Positions 23,847-31,495 of a stretch of 31,495 bases of DNA are shown here, one piece after another. This DNA is from an uncultured Bacteroides sp. Lineage in GTDB: Bacteria; Bacteroidota; Bacteroidia; Bacteroidales; Bacteroidaceae. The position numbers and the translations under genes are program-made. The stretch spans positions 1 through 31,495 of the forward strand of contig NZ_CASFWU010000022.1 of assembly GCF_949298305.1 (NCBI RefSeq). The letters are read 5' to 3'. The notes under the pieces were generated by a model. It saw only the letters and a list, made by a program, of their open reading frames with translations. It was not told where the DNA came from and made no database searches. How positions within the stretch are numbered: position 1 is the stretch's first letter; every line of letters starts with the position of its first letter.

Positions 23847-26300
23847 TTAGATGAACAGATTGACATTGGCCTTATCCGCACGTTCCATGTAGGTGGCTAC
23901 ACCACCTACTGTCACTTCGTCCAGTAGTTCCTCCTTTCGGATACCCATCATGTCCATGGACATCTGGCAGGCGATGAACTCCACGCCCTGCGCCAGGGCC
24001 TGCGAACGCAGAGACTCCAGCGAGTCCACTCCCTTGCGCTTCATCAGGAAGCGCATCATGCGGCGGCCCAGACCTCCCATGTTCATCTGCGAGAGCTTCA
24101 GTTGGAGCGAGCTGGAGGGAAGCATCATGCCGAACATTTTTCCGAACACGTCCTTCTGCACCTTGGGCTTGTGTACCTTCTTCAGCACGTTCAATCCCCA
24201 GAAGGTGAAGAAGATGGAGACCTTCTGTCCCGTGGCAGCTGCTCCGTTGGCCAGTACAAAAGTGGCCAAGGCCTTGTCCAGGTCGTCGCTGAAGAGTATC
24301 AGCGTCTTGCCCTTCCCGCCTTCGGAAGCGGCGATGGGGACACATCCCGAGCCTTTCTCTATCAGCACGGTATAGCGGCCCTTGTCCTCGTGCTTGTCCA
24401 CCAGGATGTTTCCCGTAGTGGCACACCAGGCCTCTGCATCGCGGGCAAAGCCGGCATCAGTAGCCACCACTTCCACCCTTGCACCTGCCGCAATGGTGTC
24501 CATGGCCTTCTTCACCTGCATGATGGGGCCGGGGCATTGGAGGCCGCAGGCATTGACCTTCAGCGTCTCCTTCGCCTCAGTGTCCGGCTGGCGGCGGCAG
24601 GAGGCAGTCTTCTGCTGCCGGGCCTGCGGTTGTCCGTCGGGCTTAGGCACGGGAGCCAGCGCAGTGGAGTAAGTCTTATATCCTCCTATCAAGTTGCGCA
24701 CGTTACGATAACCGCGCCCCATCAGGATGCGTTGGGCCAGATAGCCTCGCAGACCTACGGCGCAAAAGAGCACGACGGGACGGTCGACAGGCACTTCGGA
24801 CAGACGCTCGCGCAAGTCGTCCAGCGGGATGTTGACAGCCCCCGCAATGGAGCCGAAGGCAAACTCTTCGGGTGTGCGTGTGTCTATCAGCATCACCCCT
24901 TTCTTTTCAGCCGCCAGCTCGCGCCACGTAATGGCCGGCATGGCACCGCTGATGAGATTGGAGGCTACATAACCAGCAATGGCTATCGGGTCTTTGGCGG
25001 ACGAAAAGGGAGGCGCATAAGTATGCTCCGTTTCCATCAGGTCATACACAGTACCCCCCCGCTTGATGAGCCCCGCTATCTGGTCGATGCGCTTGTCCAC
25101 TCCCTCATAGCCCACACACTGCGCTCCGTAGAGTTTGCCCGTCACGGGATGGAAAGTCAGCTTCAGGGTCAGCGGCAAGGCGTCGGGATAGTAGCCCGCG
25201 TGAGAAGAAGAATGGGTGACACTGCTCTTGTACTCCATGCCCCACTGTTTCAGGCGCTTGGCGGCAAGGCCCGTAGAGGCCACAGTCATGTCGAACACTT
25301 TGGCTATGGAAGTGCCGATGGCACCTTCATAGGTCTGTACATTACCCAAAGCCATGTTGTCGGCCACGATGCGTCCCTGTCTGTTGGCCGGATTGGCCAG
25401 ATAGTTGAGCCAGGGCTTGCCCGTCAGCGGATGCGGATACTCCACAGCGTCGCCCACGGCGTAAATGTCCTTTACGGAAGTCTCCAGGTGTTCGTCCACC
25501 CAGATACCGCCTGTCTCGCCCAGCTTCACGCCTGCCTGTTGGGCCAGGGCGGTAGACGGCCGCACGCCGATGGACAGCAGCACCAGGTCGGCCTCTATCG
25601 TCTTCCCGCTCTTCAGAAAGACCGTGATGCCCTGCTCCGTGCGCTCAAAGCGGGTGACGCTTTCCTCCAGATAGAGCTGCACGCCCTTCTGCACCAGGTG
25701 CTGGTGGATATAGGCAGCCATGGAGAAGTCAATGGGAGCCATCACCTGGTTGCCCATCTCCACCACCGATACACCGACACCCGCATGATGCAGGTTTTCC
25801 GCCATCTCAAGCCCGATGAATCCGGCACCTACCACCACCGCACGCTTCACGCACTTGTCGGCAAGGTAGGCCTTGATGCGGTCGGTATCCTCCACATTGC
25901 GCAGGGTAAAGATGCCCTCCGAACGGATGCCCTCCAACGGCGGCACCACCGGATTGGCGCCGGGCGACAACAGCAGTTTGTCGTAAGCTTCCTCATACTC
26001 TCCACCGCCGGCCCTCCGCACCGTCACCGTCTTCTTGTCCGGCCGGATGGCCACCACTTCGTTCTCCACCCGCACATCGATGCGGAAACGCCTGCCGAAG
26101 CTCTCCGGTGTCTGCACCAGCAATTTCTCGCGTTCCTCAATAACTCCACCTATATAATAAGGTAAACCGCAATTGGCATAAGAGATGTGCTTTCCTTTCT
26201 CCAACAACAGGATTTCACCCTGCTCGTCTATCCGTCTCAAACGGGCAGCAGCTGTGGCACCTCCTGCCACACCGCCAACAATTACATATTTCATACTCAT
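23847..26300 (-). CDS. CoA-disulfide reductase / rhodanese / TusA / DsrE-like fusion
   Basis: An 817-residue four-part flavoprotein (start at M1 or M3). Residues 1-445 are a pyridine-nucleotide-disulfide oxidoreductase with FAD motif GGVAGG (9-14), NAD motif VVGAGFIGLE (156-165) and redox cysteine C44 in SYANCGLPYYIGG, as in CoA-disulfide or CoA-persulfide reductases. Residues 455-545 are a rhodanese with C513. Residues 578-650 are TusA-like with CGLQCPGP (585-592; C589 the likely carrier). Residues 664-817 are DsrE-like with C778 in FIACQMSMDMMG. The four cysteine sites could pass sulfane sulfur along a single chain. Such fusions are known in Bacteroides; the physiological substrate is not established by sequence. 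Confidence 0.93.
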   Translation of the reverse strand: MSMKYVIVGGVAGGATAAARLRRIDEQGEILLLEKGKHISYANCGLPYYIGGVIEEREKLLVQTPESFGRRFRIDVRVENEVVAIRPDKKTVTVRRAGGGEYEEAYDKLLLSPGANPVVPPLEGIRSEGIFTLRNVEDTDRIKAYLADKCVKRAVVVGAGFIGLEMAENLHHAGVGVSVVEMGNQVMAPIDFSMAAYIHQHLVQKGVQLYLEESVTRFERTEQGITVFLKSGKTIEADLVLLSIGVRPSTALAQQAGVKLGETGGIWVDEHLETSVKDIYAVGDAVEYPHPLTGKPWLNYLANPANRQGRIVADNMALGNVQTYEGAIGTSIAKVFDMTVASTGLAAKRLKQWGMEYKSSVTHSSSHAGYYPDALPLTLKLTFHPVTGKLYGAQCVGYEGVDKRIDQIAGLIKRGGTVYDLMETEHTYAPPFSSAKDPIAIAGYVASNLISGAMPAITWRELAAEKKGVMLIDTRTPEEFAFGSIAGAVNIPLDDLRERLSEVPVDRPVVLFCAVGLRGYLAQRILMGRGYRNVRNLIGGYKTYSTALAPVPKPDGQPQARQQKTASCRRQPDTEAKETLKVNACGLQCPGPIMQVKKAMDTIAAGARVEVVATDAGFARDAEAWCATTGNILVDKHEDKGRYTVLIEKGSGCVPIAASEGGKGKTLILFSDDLDKALATFVLANGAAATGQKVSIFFTFWGLNVLKKVHKPKVQKDVFGKMFGMMLPSSSLQLKLSQMNMGGLGRRMMRFLMKRKGVDSLESLRSQALAQGVEFIACQMSMDMMGIRKEELLDEVTVGGVATYMERADKANVNLFI

Positions 26301-26346
26301 TTTCTTATTCTTACTTTCTCTATGATTTGACGATGCAAAGAAAACA

Positions 26347-26387
26347 CATTATTTCCAATTAATAATAATTTCCAATGGAAAATAATG
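26347..26387. promoter_or_regulatory. Candidate operator upstream of the sulfur-relay gene
   Basis: CATTATTTCCA at 26347-26357 is mirrored by TGGAAAATAATG at 26376-26387 with one base extra, and a nested dyad TTTCC-AAT-GGAAA lies at 26369-26381. The site is about 50-85 bp before the start codon. The MarR protein encoded in the same operon is the obvious candidate binder, but this is inference. Confidence 0.45.
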
Positions 26388-26550
26388 TTAACGATATCAC
26401 ATACAGCAGAAAACAATATTTACCCCACCTTTCGCCAACGACTTTACACACAAATGGCTGCCCAAAACCGAGCAGCCATTCATATAAAATCATACACAAA
26501 CGAAAAACCACTAAATATGCACAAAATCAGATTAGATAGAATATCCCAAT

Positions 26551-26949
26551 TTACTCCTGAGGCTTTTTGAAAGTGAAGACAGAAGGATCCAGAAGTTGAA
26601 GTACCAGTTTGGTCTTTGTGTACTTATTCATCAGCTTCGTGGCTTCCTTTGTCAGTTTATTCTTGTTTTCTGAAAAGTAAATCATACAGGTATAATCCGG
26701 CTTGCCGACCTCCGCCTCCAAGTAATTCTTCAGTTGGTAAGAATAAAGGTCCCTCTTGGGCAGAAAACCGTTTTTATCCAATGCCACGCTGTCCAGCACC
26801 TGAATCGGCGTATAATAGACTACAGAGTCGTTGAACGAAGCTGCCACTCCGAATGCATACACAGGCTTTTCTTTGTCCTTCTTCATTGTAAAAGCCGAAC
26901 ACAGCGTAAAAAGCAGTGCCACGGTCATGATTATCCGAATGTATTTCAT
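26551..26949 (-). CDS. Small secreted hypothetical protein
   Basis: A 132-residue protein I do not recognise. The first 20 residues (MKYIRIIMTVALLFTLCSAF) form a signal peptide. The mature part is soluble-looking with mixed charge, contains VYAFGVAASFNDSVVYYT and MIYFSENKNKLTKEATKLM, and has no membrane segment. It stands alone between the sulfur-relay gene and rpoD. A TATCTTTG box at 27017-27024 may be its promoter. Similar short exported proteins are common in the genus; no function is claimed. Confidence 0.75.
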   Translation of the reverse strand: MKYIRIIMTVALLFTLCSAFTMKKDKEKPVYAFGVAASFNDSVVYYTPIQVLDSVALDKNGFLPKRDLYSYQLKNYLEAEVGKPDYTCMIYFSENKNKLTKEATKLMNKYTKTKLVLQLLDPSVFTFKKPQE

Positions 26950-27016
26950 AAGTTCTGCTAATTATTAAGTATATATCCAATCATATTCTGTCTTTACCCA
27001 AAGAATGAGACGGGGA

Positions 27017-27024
27017 CAAAGATA
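27017..27024 (-). promoter_or_regulatory. Possible promoter -7 box of the small secreted protein
   Basis: TATCTTTG on the minus strand matches TAnnTTTG. The leader would be about 60 nt. The -33 position falls in the loop of the rpoD terminator and is not TTTG, so the call is weak. Confidence 0.35.
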
Positions 27025-27028
27025 ACAA

Positions 27029-27066
27029 AAAAACCGGCTGTCCGCATCAGGGAGGCGCCGGTTTTT
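27029..27066 (-). terminator. rpoD terminator
   Basis: A 10-bp stem AAAAACCGGC/GCCGGTTTTT pairs 27057-27066 with 27029-27038 around an 18-nt loop. On the minus strand it ends in seven T, 33 bp past the rpoD stop. Confidence 0.85.
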
Positions 27067-27099
27067 GATACCTTTTTGTCGGAAACTGACATTTCTTAC

Positions 27100-27960
27100 T
27101 TATCCCAAATAAGATTTGAGCAATTTACTACGATTACTTTGTCTTAATCTTCTGATTGCTTTTTCTTTAATCTGGCGAACACGTTCACGGGTAAGTCCAA
27201 ATTTGTCGCCGATTTCTTCCAAGGTCATTTCCTGTTGTCCGATTCCGAAAAACATCTGTATGATTTCTTTTTCGCGGTCGGTTAACGTAGAAAGAGCTCT
27301 GTCAATTTCCCTCGCAAGAGACTCGTTCACTAACGAGCGGTCGGCCATGGGCGAATCGTCGTTGACCAGCACGTCAAGCAGGCTGTTGTCCTCTCCTTCC
27401 ACAAAAGGAGCGTCCACCGAAATATGGCGACCCGAGACCTTCAGTGTATCGGAGATTTTATCAACGGGGATTTCCAGTTCGTCTGCCAATTCTTCGGGAG
27501 AGGGACGACGTTCATTCTCCTGTTCGAACTTAGAAAAGGCTTTGCTGATTTTGTTCAGCGAACCCACCTGGTTCAACGGAAGACGCACGATACGCGACTG
27601 CTCTGCCAAAGCCTGCAGAATGGACTGGCGTATCCACCATACCGCATAGCTGATGAATTTAAAGCCACGTGTTTCATCAAATTTCTCGGCAGCCTTAATC
27701 AATCCCAAGTTTCCCTCATTAATCAAGTCGGGCAAACTCAAACCCTGGTTCTGATACTGCTTGGCTACAGATACAACGAAACGCAGATTGGCACGTGTCA
27801 GTTTCTCCAACGCCACACGGTCACCCTTGCGGATGCGCTGAGCGAGCTCCACCTCTTCCTCAACCGTAATGAGGTCCTCGCGACCGATTTCCTGCAGATA
27901 CTTGTCAAGAGAAGCGCTCTCTCTGTTAGTGATACTTTTGGTAATTTTTAGTTGTCTCAT
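27100..27960 (-). CDS. rpoD: RNA polymerase primary sigma factor
   Basis: The housekeeping sigma factor that recognises the TTTG/TAnnTTTG promoters of this group. At 286 residues it is the short Bacteroidetes form with no region 1.1. Region 1.2 is SLDKYLQEIGRE, region 2 contains DLINEGNLGLIKAAEKFD and FKFISYAVWWIRQSI, region 3 follows with RRPSPEELADEL, and region 4 is MTLEEIGDKFGLTRERVRQIKE. A TAACTTTG box lies 22-29 bp before the ATG. It is followed by a strong terminator, so it is transcribed alone. Confidence 0.97.
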   Translation of the reverse strand: MRQLKITKSITNRESASLDKYLQEIGREDLITVEEEVELAQRIRKGDRVALEKLTRANLRFVVSVAKQYQNQGLSLPDLINEGNLGLIKAAEKFDETRGFKFISYAVWWIRQSILQALAEQSRIVRLPLNQVGSLNKISKAFSKFEQENERRPSPEELADELEIPVDKISDTLKVSGRHISVDAPFVEGEDNSLLDVLVNDDSPMADRSLVNESLAREIDRALSTLTDREKEIIQMFFGIGQQEMTLEEIGDKFGLTRERVRQIKEKAIRRLRQSNRSKLLKSYLG

Positions 27961-27981
27961 TCTTTAAAACAGATTTGGATG

Positions 27982-27989
27982 CAAAGTTA
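27982..27989 (-). promoter_or_regulatory. rpoD promoter -7 box
   Basis: TAACTTTG on the minus strand matches TAnnTTTG and gives a short leader of about 15 nt. No TTTG is found at the expected -33 spacing. Confidence 0.5.
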
Positions 27990-28103
27990 CGACAATTTAT
28001 TGGGTTAGCCGCTATCTTGACGTAACTTTTTTGTAGATATTCTAAAAGAATAGTGAATGTAACGACCGTTTTCTACCCCGACGAGAAACAAAGACTGAAA
28101 ACG

Positions 28104-28221
28104 TCAGCCGCAGACGAAACGGGAGGCGCAAATTCCTGAAGGGAAACCCTTAGACACACACACTGAAATCAGAAATCTGAAATAGATTAGAATCTGCGTC
28201 ATCCGCTTTACCTGCGGCTGA
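28104..28221. repeat. Inverted-repeat element between htrA and rpoD
   Basis: Perfect 10-bp terminal arms TCAGCCGCAG (28104-28113) and CTGCGGCTGA (28212-28221) enclose 98 bp that also includes AATCTGCGTCATCCGC. From memory, CTGCG/GATTA-rich motifs of this type recur between genes in many Bacteroides genomes, so this may be a copy of a dispersed short repeat. No coding potential is seen. Confidence 0.45.
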
Positions 28222-28258
28222 AAGAATTTATTATTGTCGTCGGCCTACGGCCACCGGA

Positions 28259-29830
28259 TTACTCCTGGCTCAAGTCAACAGCATAACTGGCGCGCTTGCC
28301 CGAAGGGAACATACCGGTAATAAACAGTACCTGTTCGGGGGTCTTGGATGCCGCCTTCATCACGGTTTCCAAGTCATCTACGGTCTTCATGGACTGTCCG
28401 TTCACCTTCAGGATAATGAAGCCCTTGCGGATGCCGGCAGCAGCCATCTTTCCGTCGGTTACGCCTGTTACTTCCAAACCATAACCCAAGTTGAGCTGGC
28501 GCTTCAATTCATCGGATACCGGCCGGAAGGCTGCGCCCAAGATATCCATATCAGCGTTCTTCACCACCTTAGTGTTACCTTGCTCGTTTTTCAGCGTCAC
28601 TTCAATGGATTTTGCCTTTTTGTCACGCATTACCTTCACACTCACCTTGTCACCCGGACGATGCTTGGCCAGAGCTTCCTGCAAGTCGGCAAATTTGTGG
28701 ATTTCCTTTCCGTCCAAACCGACAATCACATCATCGACCTTAATGCCCGAGCTGGCTGCAGAACTGCCTTCTACAATTTCTCTTACCCACAGTCCGTCTA
28801 CGACACCGAATTTATCGCGAGCATCCTTCTTCACTTCACTCAACTTCTTTCCGCTTTCTCTTTCTATCAATTGCGTGTCGCCCGGCTCCTCAGCCAGTTC
28901 AAGCACACTGACACCCAGTTTGGCACGCTGCACGGTACCGTATTGCTTCAAATCGGCAACAACTTTCTTCATGATGCTGGTAGGAATGGCAAATCCATAA
29001 CCCGTATTGGAACCTGTAGGCGAGAAAAGAGCAGCATTGATACCCACCAGTTCGCCACGTGCGTTAACCAATGCGCCACCACTGTTACCTTGATTGATGG
29101 CAGCATCTGTCTGGATATAAGATTCGATGCTTTCCTTACCCGTCATCTGCCCCATGCCCAATGAACGAGCCTTGGCACTAACGATACCGGCCGTCACCGT
29201 AGAAGTGAGGTTAAAGGGGTTACCCACGGCCAGTACCCACTCGCCAACCTTCAAGGCATCAGAGTCGCCTACAGGAATGGTGGGGAAATCATCACCTTCA
29301 ATCTTGATAAGGGCCAGGTCTGTGCCTTCGTCCGTACCGATAATACGACCCTTGAACTGACGGTTGTCGTTCAGCGTGACGCTGATTTCGTCGGCACCGT
29401 CAATCACGTGGTTGTTAGTTACGATATATCCGTCTTTCGAGATGATAACGCCCGAACCAAAACCGGTGCGTTCAGGAGTCTGCACCTGACGTTTCTGAGT
29501 GCCGCCACGGCCGCCAAAGATGTCGCCAAAAAATTCATAGAAAGGATCTCTCACTTCCACTTCCTGCACCTTGGACGACTGGGTAGAGCGAATGTGAACC
29601 ACGCCATGTATAGAGCTTTCGGCAGCTTGCGTCAAATCTACAGGCTGTGCATTGGCTGCGCTGAAAGCAGCCAGGTTGACTCCCGGATTGGGCACAAACA
29701 TTTCATTGAACGACATGTTGGCTGAACTTTGTTCATGCTGCAACAGTTTATAGCTGGAGAATACTGCAACTCCTGAACTGAGGAGCACGATAGCCGTAGC
29801 TCCCAAGATGTTTTTTGTTGTCTGTTTCAT
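28259..29830 (-). CDS. htrA: Do-family periplasmic serine protease (HtrA/DegQ)
   Basis: A 523-residue envelope protease and chaperone that removes misfolded periplasmic proteins. The N-terminus MKQTTKNILGATAIVLLSS is a signal peptide or anchor. The trypsin-like domain has the catalytic triad H141 (NNHVIDGA), D171 (DLALIKIE) and S250 (GNSGGAL). Two PDZ domains follow, at about 300-400 (LGVSVLE ... GLDGKEI) and 430-515 (LEVTGVTDG). It stands alone upstream of rpoD on the same strand. I found no TAnnTTTG box in front of it, so another sigma factor may be involved. Confidence 0.96.
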   Translation of the reverse strand: MKQTTKNILGATAIVLLSSGVAVFSSYKLLQHEQSSANMSFNEMFVPNPGVNLAAFSAANAQPVDLTQAAESSIHGVVHIRSTQSSKVQEVEVRDPFYEFFGDIFGGRGGTQKRQVQTPERTGFGSGVIISKDGYIVTNNHVIDGADEISVTLNDNRQFKGRIIGTDEGTDLALIKIEGDDFPTIPVGDSDALKVGEWVLAVGNPFNLTSTVTAGIVSAKARSLGMGQMTGKESIESYIQTDAAINQGNSGGALVNARGELVGINAALFSPTGSNTGYGFAIPTSIMKKVVADLKQYGTVQRAKLGVSVLELAEEPGDTQLIERESGKKLSEVKKDARDKFGVVDGLWVREIVEGSSAASSGIKVDDVIVGLDGKEIHKFADLQEALAKHRPGDKVSVKVMRDKKAKSIEVTLKNEQGNTKVVKNADMDILGAAFRPVSDELKRQLNLGYGLEVTGVTDGKMAAAGIRKGFIILKVNGQSMKTVDDLETVMKAASKTPEQVLFITGMFPSGKRASYAVDLSQE

Positions 29831-30101
29831 ACTCTTTTCTATCGGTTAAAGTGTTAATATTCGAGTTTCGTTTAACATTACGACGTTAAAATAACGACAA
29901 AAAACGTTCAGTTATTCCGCTTGTCATTCTTTTTTGTTCTCTTTTAACAGAGCCTATTTGGAGCTTAACAGCGGTTAACGGCCATGACTGACAAATTTGC
30001 ATTTATGCACGGTTGCCGATATGTTAAATACTGACAGATAGTTAGGAAAATGGAGAATGTAGAATGAAGGTGGGTACATAAATCCATTTTCAAATATCCA
30101 T

Positions 30102-31222
30102 TCAGACAAGAACCACACCGATGCCGGGCAAATCGGGCAGTGTAATCTTGCCCTTCACCACTTCCATGCCCTTGAAGCGGTCGTTGGCTATCAGCAGATT
30201 GCCGTCCAAATCGGCAAAGTCTACAGCGGGAGAGAGCTGTGCTGCGGCCGAGCAGGCACACGAGGTTTCGGTCATGCAGCCTACCATCACCTTCATATCC
30301 AAAGCACGGGCCAGCGTCAGCATCTTCCACGCCTCGCGCATCCCCGTACACTTCATCAGCTTGATGTTGATGCCGGAGAATACGCCCTTTAGGGCAACCA
30401 CATCGGACAGGCGCTGGACGGACTCATCGGCAAATACGGGCAGCGGGCTGTGCTGGGTAATCCAGGCCAAGTCGTCCAGCCGCTCCTTGGGCATAGGTTG
30501 CTCCACCATGACAATGCCCTGCTCTTTAAGCCAGTGTATCATGTCGAGAGCATACTGCCTGTCCTGCCAACCCTGGTTGGCATCTACGGCGATGGGGAGG
30601 TCGGTCACCGAGCGGATGGCCTCAATCATCCCACGGTCGTCCTTGCCGCCCAGCTTTACCTTTAATATATTATAGAGGGCGGCACACTCGCGGGTACGTT
30701 CCTTAACCACCTGGGGCGTATCAATGCCGATGGTAAAGGTGGTGGAGGGTGCCTTTTCCTTGTTCAGCCCCCATATTTTGTACCAAGGTGCCTGCAACAG
30801 CTTTCCCACCAGGTCGTGCAGGGCAATGTCCACCGCCGCTTTTGCAGCCGTATCTCCCGGTGAGAGGCTGTCCACGTAGGTAAGGATGTCTTCACTTTGC
30901 TCAGGAAGGCTGTCACCGTCTCCACCGTCTGCCCCAGATAGGGCGGCATGGAGGCTTCGCCATAACCCGTGATGCCTTCGTACTCCACCTCCACCTGCAC
31001 GTCGGGGGTAGTGGTACGCGAGTAAGTGGCTACGGTGAACACGTGGCGCAGCTTCAGTTCGTAGGGGAAGAAGCGCAGCTTCAGCTTGCCGCCTGTCCCC
31101 CCTCGGTTGATGTTGAACAGAGGAGTCTTCCCCTTCTCCTCCGCCAGCAGGGACGTAGACATCAGCCCCGTGCCGAGTGCCGCCAATGCGGCTGTCTTCA
31201 GAAAATCTCTTCGGTTTTGCAT
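30102..31222 (-). pseudogene. Dipeptide epimerase (enolase superfamily), frameshifted
   Basis: The gene for an L-Ala-D/L-Glu-type epimerase, broken into two frames. The N-terminal part starts at MQNRRDFLKTAA, a Tat signal, and runs through RHVFTVATYSRTTTP and GYGEASMPPYLG. Near 30890-30905 the reading frame shifts, and the barrel continues in another frame from SEDILTYVDSLSP with all expected active-site parts: ILKVKLGG, AVDANQG, VEQPM, FADES and NIKLMKC. The two parts span 1121 bp, not a multiple of three. Compared with remembered homologues of about 385-390 residues, about 13-14 residues are missing at the join, so a deletion of roughly 40 bp is likely. A sequencing error is possible. It follows a sugar kinase gene by 26 bp. 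Confidence 0.85.
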
Positions 31223-31248
31223 GTTTCTGTATTTTGTCATCCATACTT

Positions 31249-31495
31249 TCATCTCGACACTCTGCCCGACGCATTGCCGGCCATCAGGCTCTCCACTTCG
31301 TCTGCCGTAACCAGGTTGAAGTCGCCGTACACGGTGTTCTTCAACGCCGATGCAGCCAGGGCAAAGTCCAATGCCCGCTGGTCGTCAGGATAAGAAAGGA
31401 GACCATAAATCAGGCCGCCCACAAAGGCATCGCCCGTCCCTACCCTGTCCACCTCGTGCTCGATGTCGTAAATGCCCGCATGCTTCAGGCTGCCG
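31249..31495 (-). CDS. kdgK: PfkB-family sugar kinase, probably KDG kinase (C-terminal part)
   Basis: Only the last 81 residues are in the window; the gene continues past the right edge. The PfkB signature DRVGTGDAFVGGLIYGLL contains the catalytic aspartate in GTGDAF. The ending ALKNTVYGDFNLVTADEVESLM and SGRVSR resembles Bacteroides 2-dehydro-3-deoxygluconate kinases, which phosphorylate KDG from uronate breakdown. It sits 26 bp upstream of the broken epimerase on the same strand, suggesting one operon. The substrate is inferred from remembered similarity. Confidence 0.8.
   Translation of the reverse strand, partial: GSLKHAGIYDIEHEVDRVGTGDAFVGGLIYGLLSYPDDQRALDFALAASALKNTVYGDFNLVTADEVESLMAGNASGRVSR

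Noticed and set aside
24102..26165. 687-residue open frame antisense to the sulfur-relay gene
   Set aside because: Same reason: the minus-strand protein has four recognisable domains with intact motifs.
30880..30910. Programmed frameshifting in the epimerase gene
   Set aside because: No slippery heptamer with a downstream structure is evident, and about 13-14 residues also seem missing, which fits a deletion better.

Overview
The window looks like a chromosomal segment of a gut Bacteroides or a close relative in the Bacteroidales. The reasons are promoters matching the Bacteroidetes consensus TTTG-N19/20-TAnnTTTG, a short primary sigma factor without region 1.1, tRNA genes with no encoded CCA, a hisG-hisD-hisC-hisB cluster, a lone nspC, and proteins typical of the genus (DUF2264, DUF2490, a CoA-disulfide reductase/rhodanese/TusA/DsrE fusion, a Tat-exported dipeptide epimerase next to a KDG kinase). 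Species cannot be fixed from sequence alone.

Layout. 1-431 is intergenic with a terminator-like hairpin and a 22-bp-period array. 432-6809 (minus) is a histidine operon read as promoter, five-His leader peptide, attenuator, hisG, hisD, hisC, hisB, then fhs only 39 bp further on. 6899-7390 (minus) is a PaaI-type thioesterase. 7559-9583 (plus) is a very GC-rich secreted DUF2264 protein, followed by a strong hairpin and a second 22-bp array. 9998-10657 (minus) is a DUF2490 protein. 10881-11571 (minus) is a six-gene tRNA operon (3 Gly-GCC, 2 Leu-CAG, 1 Leu-GAG) with a textbook promoter and a terminator. 11640-15123 (minus) holds nspC and a UvrD/PcrA helicase. 15463-22164 (minus) is a complete efflux operon: TetR, TolC, lipoprotein HlyD, double ATPase and two ABC-2 permeases, with paired TetR-like operators around its promoter. 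22431-22525 is a third 22-bp array directly before an AraC regulator (22558-23457, plus). 23472-26300 (minus) is a four-domain sulfur-relay flavoprotein followed by a MarR regulator. 26551-26949 is a small secreted hypothetical protein. 27100-27960 is rpoD and 28259-29830 is an HtrA protease (both minus). 30102-31222 is a frameshifted dipeptide epimerase, and 31249 to the window end is the C-terminus of a KDG-kinase-like sugar kinase.

How the parts work together. The his operon carries a complete attenuation switch: the terminator stem is mutually exclusive with an antiterminator that uses sequence next to the leader stop codon. fhs at the end of the same strand could supply 10-formyl-THF, which recycles the AICAR released by histidine synthesis. 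The efflux operon is self-contained with a probable self-repressing TetR. The sulfur-relay protein and MarR probably form one regulatory unit.

Most unusual signals: the his attenuator, three unrelated intergenic arrays sharing an exact 22-bp period, the two palindromes around the TetR promoter, the defects of the double ATPase gathering in one composite site, the sharp GC contrast between the his/DUF2264 region (about 60-63%) and neighbours (about 45-52%), and the broken epimerase.
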